Assembly: GCA_013334965.1 (NCBI GenBank)
Contig: JAAXWO010000001.1
Coordinates: 337,929-401,928 of the forward strand
Source of the DNA: Chlorobiaceae bacterium
Lineage (GTDB): Bacteria; Bacteroidota; Chlorobiia; Chlorobiales; Chlorobiaceae
DNA: 64,000 nucleotides
Reading direction: 5' to 3'
Positions within the stretch are counted from its first letter, which is position 1; the number at the start of each line of letters is the position of its first letter. Under the pieces are notes generated by a model that was not told where the DNA came from, did no database searches, and saw only the letters and a list, made by a program, of their open reading frames with translations. A program made the translations under genes and the position numbers. Shown piece by piece: positions 57,049 to 64,000 of the stretch.

Positions 57049-58140
57049 ATGGAGCACAACGACCTTCGGGCACACAGGGCAACCCTGCTCGACAACATCT
57101 GCAGGAAAATGTCCGCAGAGGCAATCGATTCCCTGCTGGTGACTGATCTGGCGGCCATCCGGTGGTTGACCGGGTTCAGCGGATCGAGCGCAAAGCTCCT
57201 GATAGCCGGGGGCTCCGCAGTGCTCTTTACCGATTTTCGTTACCAGGAGCAGGTTCTCAAGGAGACTTCAGGCATCGGTACGGTTATCCTCAAGGAGAGT
57301 TTCGCCTCTGAGCTGACATCCGGAAGCTGGAGCCTCGGCGACTGCATGGCCATCCAGGCGGACCATGTCAGCTGGCACGACATGCAGCAGCTTTCAGCAA
57401 GCCTCGAAGGGCGTCGTTTTCACGGCGTCACCGCCTTTTTTGATGAATTCACCGAATTCAAGCATCTGGCTGAGCTGGAGAAAATGCGGCACGCTGTACT
57501 GATCAGCGAAACGGTGCTCGAACAGGTCATTCCCATGATCTCTCCAGATATCACGGAGATCGATCTTGCCGCCGAAATCTCCTATCGCCACCGGAAACTC
57601 GGCGCGGAAAAGGACTCGTTCGATCCCATCGTCGCCGGAGGCATCCGTTCCGCCATGCCTCATGCAAGGCCTACCGTCTCGAAGTTCGAACCGGGGACGC
57701 TGATCGTCATCGACATCGGCTGCGTTGTGGAGGGTTACGCATCCGACCAGACCAGGACTGTCGCGCTTGGCCGGCTTCCGGATGAGGCCCGCAAGGTTTA
57801 CCACACGGTGCTGCGTGCCCAGCAGATCGGTATAGAAGCCGCCAGGGCAGGCGTCGCCGCACGCGATCTCGACGCTGAGGTGCGCGGATTCATCGCACGC
57901 GAAGGGTATGGCGAAGCTTTCGGCCACGGCCTTGGCCACGGTGTGGGAATCATGGTTCACGAATCTCCGAGGATCGGCACCACCGCCTCCAAAACCCTTT
58001 ACGAGGGGATGGTGTTCACCATTGAGCCGGGAATTTACCTTCCGGGCCGTTTCGGCGTGCGCATCGAAGATATGGTCCTGCTCGGCCCGGACGGAGCGGA
58101 GCCGCTCCAGAGGTATACCAAGGAACTCATCGAACTTTGA
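57049..58140 (+). CDS. pepP: M24 family metallopeptidase, Xaa-Pro aminopeptidase-like
   Basis: 363 residues from the ATG at 57049; the frame is open from 56926 but the added residues resemble nothing. An N-terminal creatinase-like domain (DSLLVTDLAAIRWLTGFSGS) precedes the pita-bread catalytic domain. The five metal ligands can be placed: Asp in VIDIGCVVEGYASDQTRT (two), His in GHGLGHGVGIMVHE, Glu in FTIEPGIY and Glu in RIEDMVLL. It removes N-terminal residues before proline or splits X-Pro dipeptides; PepP and PepQ cannot be told apart here. cutA follows 20 bases later. Confidence 0.88.
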   Translation: MEHNDLRAHRATLLDNICRKMSAEAIDSLLVTDLAAIRWLTGFSGSSAKLLIAGGSAVLFTDFRYQEQVLKETSGIGTVILKESFASELTSGSWSLGDCMAIQADHVSWHDMQQLSASLEGRRFHGVTAFFDEFTEFKHLAELEKMRHAVLISETVLEQVIPMISPDITEIDLAAEISYRHRKLGAEKDSFDPIVAGGIRSAMPHARPTVSKFEPGTLIVIDIGCVVEGYASDQTRTVALGRLPDEARKVYHTVLRAQQIGIEAARAGVAARDLDAEVRGFIAREGYGEAFGHGLGHGVGIMVHESPRIGTTASKTLYEGMVFTIEPGIYLPGRFGVRIEDMVLLGPDGAEPLQRYTKELIEL

Positions 58141-58160
58141 GGAGCATCATGGAGGGAGCG

Positions 58161-58499
58161 ATGAACAGCAGCTATTGCATGGTCGTCACTACGGCGCCAG
58201 GCCGTCAGGAGGCTGAAAACCTTGCCGGGGGAATCCTGGAAAACCGGCTGGCGGCCTGTATCCAGATGGCGGACATCAGGAGCTTTTTCCTTTGGGACGG
58301 CGTCCTGCAGAAGGCTGACGAGGTCGTGCTTTCAATCAAGACGACCGAAAAACGGTATGCCGACCTGGAAGCCTACGTCCGCGAATACCATCCATACGAT
58401 GTGCCGGAGATCATCAAGCTTCCCGTTACGGGCGGTCTGCCGGGTTATCTCTCATGGCTTGACTCATCCACTGAAGAGAAAATCAAAAACGATCAATGA
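58161..58499 (+). CDS. cutA: Divalent-cation tolerance protein CutA
   Basis: 112 residues from the ATG at 58161, with GGAGGGA just upstream; an earlier TTG/ATG would overlap the aminopeptidase stop. Trimeric ferredoxin-like fold. Family blocks are VTTAPGRQEAENLAGGILENRLAAC (split: residues about 7-31), FFLWDGVLQKADEVVLSIKT and YHPYDVPEIIKLPV. Linked to copper tolerance in E. coli, but its true function is unclear. It likely shares a transcript with the aminopeptidase gene. Confidence 0.95.
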   Translation: MNSSYCMVVTTAPGRQEAENLAGGILENRLAACIQMADIRSFFLWDGVLQKADEVVLSIKTTEKRYADLEAYVREYHPYDVPEIIKLPVTGGLPGYLSWLDSSTEEKIKNDQ

Positions 58500-58565
58500 C
58501 CTTTCGGAAACATCTCTTTTCCTTTCCGTCCTTTAAATCCCGTGTCTCTTATCAGCCCGTTGTTT

Positions 58566-59732
58566 TCACTTTCCTGACAGGATTTCCTTCAGTTCGACCG
58601 TGGCTCCCGCCATGACCAGCAGGGGGTTTGCGTTGCGTTCGATCGAGCGGATGGACTCTTCTATGACGGTCGATGCACGATGCAGGTCGCGTCCCGGGAA
58701 TGCTTTTACGAAACGGTCGGTAGATATCGAGATGTCCGGGTTGTTGAGATCCGGAAAGAGCGGGTCGATGCTCCGCCTCTTTACATCCTGGAAAAAGAGC
58801 AGCAGGGATTCGAGGAAAATGACCTGTTCGGGACGGGAGAGGTTTTTGGAGAGCTCTTCGCAGGTGGCGATCGCTTCGTGGAAGCGCACCGGAGTGAGGA
58901 TGTTCCTCAGGTAATCGATCGCCTTGTTCCGGATGCCGATCATTGCCGGAGCTGCGCCGTCGCCGGTTCTGGCCTCCATCATTTCGAAGGCGTTGCCGAG
59001 GCTGCCCCGCGAAAAGCTGACGATGAACCCCTTCTCCATTTCGTCCAGCTCCGGGGCGCGCCTGCCGATCCATGCCTCAATTTCAGAGGGCTTGGGACGG
59101 GTGAAGGTTATGGCCTGGCATCGTGAGCGTATGGTCGGCAGAACCGATTCAGGTCTTGACGTTACGAGGATGAAGAGCACATGGGCCGGAGGCTCCTCAA
59201 GAAGCTTCAGGAGCTTGTTGGCCGCCGATGGGTGCAGCCTTTCAGCCTGTGAAATGATGAATACTTTTTTACCTCCGTCGCGTGGCGCCAGGGAGGCTTT
59301 CTGCTGGAGCATGACCACCTGTTCGGTCAGGATGCCCATGGATCGTTCCATCGCAGGGGTGAAGAACGGGTTCCTTTTTTTCTCCTCTATCAGGGCTTCG
59401 TAACGCTCCCTGGCTTCGGTGAGCTTTTTGTTCTCCTTTTTCGAAGGATCGGAGGATTCCAGCAGGATGGCTTCGACGGGGAAGAGGTACTCGATGTTCG
59501 GGTGCATGAACTGGTCTGCCTGGCGACAGCTTTCGCACTCTCCGCAAGCGCCATCGGCGGCGTTGGCGGTGTTGCGGCAGTTGAGGATTCTGGCAATCTC
59601 GAATGCCACAGACTCCTTGCCCGAACCCTCAGGACCGGCAAAGAGATAGGCATGGGCCAGACGATCGGTCGCGAGCGCTGTTTTCAGCACCCGTACCTGA
59701 TGTTCATGGCCGACGATTGAATTCCAGCTCAT
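58566..59732 (-). CDS. holB: DNA polymerase III delta' subunit (clamp loader)
   Basis: 388 residues. The AAA+ delta' fold is visible: Walker A-like GPEGSGKES at 33-41, a zinc module with Cys52, Cys63, Cys66 and Cys69, and the SRC motif in TIRSRCQAITF. It is close to DnaX but lacks a long C-terminal extension and begins with SWNSIVGHEHQVRVLKTAL, as delta' proteins do. An insert of about 50 charged residues (SDPSKKENKKLTEARERYEA) follows the zinc module. It opens and loads the beta clamp. Single leftward gene converging on cutA. Confidence 0.88.
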   Translation of the reverse strand: MSWNSIVGHEHQVRVLKTALATDRLAHAYLFAGPEGSGKESVAFEIARILNCRNTANAADGACGECESCRQADQFMHPNIEYLFPVEAILLESSDPSKKENKKLTEARERYEALIEEKKRNPFFTPAMERSMGILTEQVVMLQQKASLAPRDGGKKVFIISQAERLHPSAANKLLKLLEEPPAHVLFILVTSRPESVLPTIRSRCQAITFTRPKPSEIEAWIGRRAPELDEMEKGFIVSFSRGSLGNAFEMMEARTGDGAAPAMIGIRNKAIDYLRNILTPVRFHEAIATCEELSKNLSRPEQVIFLESLLLFFQDVKRRSIDPLFPDLNNPDISISTDRFVKAFPGRDLHRASTVIEESIRSIERNANPLLVMAGATVELKEILSGK

Positions 59733-59795
59733 GGCACTTCCATGTATTTATTCCGTGAATCGACAGGCGCGTCGACAGGGGTTCGAAATCCGAAA

Positions 59796-59821
59796 AAGGG
59801 CGGACACACCGGTCCGCCCTT
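59796..59821 (-). terminator. Terminator downstream of ilvE
   Basis: Perfect arms AAGGGCGGAC and GTCCGCCCTT with a 6-base loop. On the minus strand it ends in TTTTT. It lies 70 bases after the ilvE stop. Confidence 0.85.
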
Positions 59822-59890
59822 AAGGTTTCTGTCATCCGTCCGACTTTCGGGCTCACGACAGGTAACAGCGGCGCCATCATGCCCGGCTGA

Positions 59891-60802
59891 TCAGATGAAG
59901 GTCAGCCAGTTGTAGGGATCTTCGCCGTTCTGCACCACCTTGAGGTAGTGGTTCTGGAGCGCCTCGGTGATCGGGCCGCGTCTTTCGTTGCCTATCGGGT
60001 ATTTGTCGACGCTTCTGACCGGGGTGATCTCTGCTGCCGTTCCGGTGAGGAATATCTCGTCAGCGATATAGAGCGCTTCACGGGGAATCAGCGTTTCACG
60101 CACTTCGTAACCGAGCTCCTTGGCGATCTGCATGACTGCGTGACGGGTAAAGCCAGGCAGAATGGACTGGGCGGCCAGGGGGGTGTAGATGATGTTGTGC
60201 CTGATGACGAAGATGTTTTCGCCGCTGCCTTCGGCGACGTAGCCGTTGGTGTCGAGCGCCAGGCCTTCGGCGTAGTTGTCCATGAGGGCTTCCATCTTGA
60301 TGAGCTGGGAGTTCATGTAGTTTCCGCCCGCTTTGGCCCATGACGGCAAGGTGTTCGGAGCCAGGCGGTTCCAGGACGAAACACAGACATCGACGCCGTT
60401 TTCGAGCACATCTTCACCGAGGTAAGAGCCCCATTCCCACGTCGCGATGGCGACCTCGATCGATGCACGGTGGGGATTGACGCCAAGCGCGCCCTGGCCA
60501 CGGAAGACCAGCGGCCTGATATAGCAGGCCTTGTGGCCGTTAGCCTTTACGGTAGCGATGATCGCTTCTTTTATTTCAGTCTCTGAGTAAGGGATTTCTA
60601 TGCGATAGATTTTCGATGACTCCCACAGGCGCCTGACGTGTTCGTCAAGAAAGAGAATTGCCGAACCTTTCGTCGTATCATAGCATCTTATGCCTTCGAA
60701 GGTTGACGATCCGTAGTGGGCGACATGAGACATAACATGGATTTTGGCATCACTCCAGTCGATCAGTTCACCGTTCATCCATATTTTTAAAGACTTGTTC
60801 AT
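59891..60802 (-). CDS. ilvE: Branched-chain amino acid aminotransferase
   Basis: 303 residues from the ATG at 60802; the frame is open to 60988 but with unrelated residues. Fold-type IV PLP enzyme for Val, Leu and Ile. MSHVAHYGSSTFEGIRCY, YIRPLVFRGQGALGVNP and the catalytic-lysine region WAKAGGNYMNSQLIKMEA are present. EGSGENIFVIRHN and FLTGTAAEITPVRSVD complete the cofactor site. The related D-amino-acid transaminase and aminodeoxychorismate lyase are shorter and lack these blocks. Monocistronic. Confidence 0.95.
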   Translation of the reverse strand: MNKSLKIWMNGELIDWSDAKIHVMSHVAHYGSSTFEGIRCYDTTKGSAILFLDEHVRRLWESSKIYRIEIPYSETEIKEAIIATVKANGHKACYIRPLVFRGQGALGVNPHRASIEVAIATWEWGSYLGEDVLENGVDVCVSSWNRLAPNTLPSWAKAGGNYMNSQLIKMEALMDNYAEGLALDTNGYVAEGSGENIFVIRHNIIYTPLAAQSILPGFTRHAVMQIAKELGYEVRETLIPREALYIADEIFLTGTAAEITPVRSVDKYPIGNERRGPITEALQNHYLKVVQNGEDPYNWLTFI

Positions 60803-60975
60803 GACGATGGCATTGGGTTGAAAAACTGTATGGGTATAGACTTGTAAGATAGTCTGTTTTGCCTTTTTTAAAAGAGTGCGGCTATAAATCTGTTCCCTCT
60901 TTTGACATGTCCGACGATAATTGCGGGGTGCGGAAACGCTTCGAAAACCCATGGGCGCCGAGCACTCCGAAATAC

Positions 60976-61004
60976 AAAGGGCCGCCATTTCCAGGCAGCC
61001 CTTT
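60976..61004 (-). terminator. Hairpin downstream of pfk
   Basis: AAAGGGCCGCC and GGCAGCCCTTT pair with one mismatch around a 7-base loop, 24 bases after the pfk stop. The T-tract is short. Confidence 0.65.
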
Positions 61005-61027
61005 GCGTCGACGGTATGGAGCCTGAA

Positions 61028-62233
61028 TCAGTAGATGCGTTCGTAAACGCCTTCGACTTCGCGGAGGATAGGGTCGTAGGCTACGGCGGCCCTGCCGAAA
61101 CATGTGCCCAGTGACTCATACATGGCGACATGGTCCAGATCGACATAGCGCTGGGCGATGGCTTTCGAGGCTTCGATATACTCGATCTTGCGACCCTTGA
61201 CCTTCGAAATGGTCACGCCGGTCTTGCCGTCGAGCAGCAGGAGGACTGCCGCCGCACCGGCTTCGAAACCGAAATTGATGTCGTAAGCCGAAGAGTTGCC
61301 TGCACGGACGAGATGGCCGGGATGGATTTCGCGCACCTCCGGGATTTCGTAGATGCCTTCGACGAACATGCCGGTCTCTTTCATGAACAGCGGCATGCGG
61401 GGATCGGTCTTGAACCTTTTCTGGATCTGCTGGCAGACATACTTTCCTGCGCCGGCAAGTTTCTTGTGCCCGAACGCGTCCACCCCGGCCGATTCGTCGA
61501 CGATGTCCGTGCCGTCTGCATTTTTCATGCCCTCGGCCACGACGATCGTGTAGGTGCCGCTGTGTACGTCGCTCTGGCGGATGCGCCTGGTGAACCGTTC
61601 GACGACGTGTTCGTAGACGACATCCCAGTCAACCGGGATTTCGGGGATCAGGATGCAGTCCGCCTCTGCGGCAACGCCGCTGCGGAACGCCGTGTGGCCT
61701 GCATAGCGGCCGAACACCTCGGTAACCAGCACACGGTTGTGCGTACGGCCCGTGGTTTTGAGGTCTTCGACGAACTGGGCGATGCGGTTGATGGTCGAGT
61801 CGCCGCCTACAGAATAGGTCTGCAGGTCGAGATCCATCGTTTTGGGAGCATGGATGCACTGGATTCCGTTCTGGTTCAAGTCGATCATGACGCTGCCGGA
61901 ATCGTCGCCGCCACTGATGATCAGGGCATCGAGCTCGAACTTCTTCATTCCCGCCTTGATGCGGTTGTACTTGTCGGGGTTGCTGATAGCCTTGATCTTG
62001 ACCCTTGAGTGACCGGCTTCGGAACCGGCGAAGTTTGCGTCGAACTGGTCCAGGCGGGCGAGATCGAACTTGACTATGTGATCCTGGTTCAGGAGGTTGT
62101 ACAGTCCGGCATAGCCGTTTGGTATGACATAAAATTCCAGGCCTTTTTTCAGGGCCATAAGCGCAGCGCCTTTGATGACGGCGTTCAATCCGCCGCAGTC
62201 GCCACCGCTTGTCAGGATGCCGATTTTTTTCAC
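61028..62233 (-). CDS. pfp: 6-phosphofructokinase, probably pyrophosphate-dependent
   Basis: 401 residues, longer than the 320 of typical bacterial ATP-PFK. GILTSGGDCGGLNAVIKG at the start and PFK blocks throughout. Two residues point to pyrophosphate use: GGDDS with Asp111 where ATP enzymes have Gly (GGDGS), and PKTMDLD with Lys131 where ATP enzymes have Gly (PGTIDND). The catalytic Asp134 is kept. Sites for the sugar phosphate are VTEVFGRYAGHTAFRSG and EGMKNADG. The reaction would be reversible, fitting gluconeogenesis in an autotroph. Monocistronic. Confidence 0.88.
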   Translation of the reverse strand: MKKIGILTSGGDCGGLNAVIKGAALMALKKGLEFYVIPNGYAGLYNLLNQDHIVKFDLARLDQFDANFAGSEAGHSRVKIKAISNPDKYNRIKAGMKKFELDALIISGGDDSGSVMIDLNQNGIQCIHAPKTMDLDLQTYSVGGDSTINRIAQFVEDLKTTGRTHNRVLVTEVFGRYAGHTAFRSGVAAEADCILIPEIPVDWDVVYEHVVERFTRRIRQSDVHSGTYTIVVAEGMKNADGTDIVDESAGVDAFGHKKLAGAGKYVCQQIQKRFKTDPRMPLFMKETGMFVEGIYEIPEVREIHPGHLVRAGNSSAYDINFGFEAGAAAVLLLLDGKTGVTISKVKGRKIEYIEASKAIAQRYVDLDHVAMYESLGTCFGRAAVAYDPILREVEGVYERIY

Positions 62234-62399
62234 AGTGTTCTCTCCTCGGTTGCTCAGGTTAGTTTTTGAAGGCTAAAATTGATTAATTACACCGTGATGT
62301 ATACGGTGCAGCCTATGATGACCAAGATAAGGATTTGTATGATATTTCATTGCTGCATGATGAAATGCCGGAACGGCGAACCCCTGAATTTATCTGTAC

Positions 62400-63671
62400 A
62401 TGACCTTTCTTGACCATCTTCGAATCGCCTACGTCCATCTCCGGGAAAGGAAGCGCCAGACCATTCTGACTGCGCTCGGCGTTGCTGTCGGTTCAGCGAT
62501 GATGATTACTACCATCGCCGTTGCGAGAGGTTCGACGAAAAATGTTTTCACCAAGTTGATCGATATCGCTCCCCACATTACCATCGGAGCGGAACGGCTC
62601 GTCCCCGAGGTGCCGGACAACGTCATCGGGGTGATGACTGGCAGGGTCGCCATGGTCGAAAAAAATTTGACGACTGACAGGAAGGTGGTCATCAAGAACT
62701 ATGTCCAGGTTGTGGAGACCATCAAACCTATCAAGGAGATCGCGGATATCTCCCCGTTCGTGACGAGCAAGCTGCTTGCCCGAAACAAGACGCGATATAC
62801 CCCCTGTTTCGCAAAAGGCGTCGTTCCTTCGCTCGAAATCGACATCGCCAACCTGAAAAAGAACCTGATTGAGCCGGGCGCCCTCTCCGAACTGGCGTGG
62901 ACCCCGAACGGCGTCATCCTCGGCCACATGCTTGCCGATAAACTGAAGGTCGGTTACCGGGACCGGATCGTGCTGGTCGACAAGAACGGGCAGGAGTATC
63001 CTGTGACGGTCGTAGGACGCTTCAAGAGCGGGTTCAACGAGAAAGACAAAAAAGAGGCATATGTCAACCTCGCCCTTGCCCAGCGGATGGAGTCCCTTTC
63101 CGCCAACACGGTCACCGGCATAGGCCTCAGGATAAATGAGATCGGGCAGGCCGACGCCATCGCGGCAAGGATAGAGAAGATGACCGGTTACGATACGAAG
63201 AGCTGGAGCGAAAGCAACAAGAACGTCCTCGACTTCTACAACAGGAATTCGACGATCACGCTTGTGCTGGTCGCATTCGTGTTCGTGGTCGCCGGGCTCG
63301 GCGTTTCGTCGGTGATGACGACAGTCGTGCTGCAGAAGGTGAGGGATATTGCCATCATGCGCTCGATGGGCGTGCAGCGGCAGAGCATTTCGCTCATCTT
63401 CATGCTTGAGGGGCTCATGATCGGTGTCATGGGGGTGTTTGTCGGAAGCCCGGCCGGGCACCTTATCTGCCAGCTTGTCGATTCGATAAGGTTTCAGGCG
63501 AGCAGCGCCGGTGTGATCAGCAGCGACCGCATCAACCTGTTCGAAACGCCCGACGCCCATGTCATCGTCATTTTCTTCGGGATCCTCATCACGGTGATCT
63601 CTTCAGTAGGCCCGGCTCGCAGGGCCACGAGCTATCTCCCCGTGAAGGTGCTAAGGGGCGAGGTGGGATAG
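62400..63671 (+). CDS. MacB/FtsX-type ABC transporter permease (LolC/E-like)
   Basis: 423 residues. One membrane helix at about 18-42 (TALGVAVGSAMMITTIAVA), a large MacB-like periplasmic domain (about 50-270), then three C-terminal FtsX-family helices (LVLVAFVFVVAGLGVSSVMTT, LMIGVMGVFVGSPAGHL and VIVIFFGILITVISSVGPARRA). The segment IMRSMGVQRQSISLIFMLEGL is the coupling region. Relatives export lipoproteins (LolC/E), macrolides or peptides. No ATPase gene lies upstream, and downstream is the minisatellite, so its partner must be elsewhere or beyond the window. Confidence 0.87.
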   Translation: MTFLDHLRIAYVHLRERKRQTILTALGVAVGSAMMITTIAVARGSTKNVFTKLIDIAPHITIGAERLVPEVPDNVIGVMTGRVAMVEKNLTTDRKVVIKNYVQVVETIKPIKEIADISPFVTSKLLARNKTRYTPCFAKGVVPSLEIDIANLKKNLIEPGALSELAWTPNGVILGHMLADKLKVGYRDRIVLVDKNGQEYPVTVVGRFKSGFNEKDKKEAYVNLALAQRMESLSANTVTGIGLRINEIGQADAIAARIEKMTGYDTKSWSESNKNVLDFYNRNSTITLVLVAFVFVVAGLGVSSVMTTVVLQKVRDIAIMRSMGVQRQSISLIFMLEGLMIGVMGVFVGSPAGHLICQLVDSIRFQASSAGVISSDRINLFETPDAHVIVIFFGILITVISSVGPARRATSYLPVKVLRGEVG

Positions 63672-63705
63672 TGCAGGGAGAATGACGGGGGTGGGAGAAT
63701 GTAAG

Positions 63706-64000
63706 AATGGACGGAATGGACGGAATGGACGGAATGGACGGAATGGACGGAATGGACGGAATGGACGGAATGGACGGAATGGACGGAATGGACGGAATGG
63801 ACGGAATGGACGGAATGGACGGAATGGACGGAATGGACAGAATGGACGGAATGGACGGAATGGACGGAATGGACGGAATGGACGGAATGGACGGAATGGA
63901 CGGAATGGACGGAATGGACGGAATGGACAGAATGGACGGAATGGACAGAATGGACGGAATGGACAGAATGGACAGAATGGACAGAATGGACAGAATGGAC
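63706..64000. repeat. 9-bp minisatellite, about 33 units, continues beyond window
   Basis: Unit AATGGACGG with a variant AATGGACAG, in perfect 9-base register from 63706 to the window end. Variants occupy units 15, 25, 27, 29, 30, 31 and 32; the other full units are the common type. The period is a multiple of three and no stop occurs in any of the six frames. The right end of the array is not visible. Confidence 0.97.

Noticed and set aside
61130..62008. 292-codon plus-strand open frame
   Set aside because: Antisense to the phosphofructokinase gene, which has all family motifs.
62493..63560. 355-codon minus-strand open frame
   Set aside because: Antisense to the permease gene; His/Asp-rich with no family resemblance.
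63706..64000. CRISPR or iteron origin
   Set aside because: Nine-base units with no spacers and no replication gene nearby; a simple minisatellite.

Overview
The window looks like chromosomal DNA of a green sulfur bacterium (Chlorobiaceae, Chlorobium/Pelodictyon-like). The strongest evidence is pscC, the membrane-bound cytochrome c of the P840 type I reaction centre. It is supported by bchG (bacteriochlorophyll synthase), a single-chain pyruvate:ferredoxin oxidoreductase of the kind used as pyruvate synthase in the reductive TCA cycle, PEP carboxylase, and a fused lpxC-fabZ gene typical of the Bacteroidetes/Chlorobi group. The species cannot be named from the sequence. Base composition is moderately GC-rich by eye, except for an AT-rich stretch at 25.5-25.75 kb.

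Layout. 0-3.3 kb: 5' end of polA, pheA, then yebC-ruvC-pgsA. 3.3-3.7 kb: an unusually long gap between two convergent genes, holding a tight row of DnaA-box-like 9-mers. 3.7-16.1 kb: lpxC-fabZ, an inositol-monophosphatase-family gene, tspO, a DUF4405-like membrane gene, acs, leuS, pnp, panC and rsmI. 16.2-20.6 kb: an oligopeptide ABC ATPase, sppA and comM/yifB. 20.6-26.2 kb: an accessory island with a 1478-residue RTX protein. 26.2-46.6 kb: ppc, pscC, queF, a methyltransferase-DUF4905-xer cluster, hpf, hprK, an oligopeptide binding protein and permease, ruvB, a TPR protein, por, rlmB, gcvH and gcvPA. 46.6-63.7 kb: dapA, recN, a lamin-tail-like lipoprotein, tatA, psd, tilS, an unknown anchored protein, rnhA, rpmB, bchG, trpD, an aminopeptidase, cutA, holB, ilvE, a PPi-type pfk and a MacB/FtsX-type permease. 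63.7-64.0 kb: a 9-bp minisatellite running off the window.

How it fits together. Por and PEP carboxylase make pyruvate and oxaloacetate from acetyl-CoA and PEP in a CO2-fixing phototroph. Acs brings in acetate. PscC and BchG serve the photosynthetic apparatus. The rest is mostly core metabolism, translation, repair and envelope work, in short mixed-strand operons separated by clear hairpin terminators.

Most unusual parts: (1) the RTX protein, with three exactly 155-residue N-terminal repeats and eight exactly 90-residue (270-bp) RTX modules in the order A-B-B-A-B-B-A-B; (2) the DnaA-box-like cluster between convergent genes; (3) the minisatellite, open in all six frames, whose variant units become concentrated toward the window end. 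No tRNA, rRNA, CRISPR array or intact insertion sequence was recognised.
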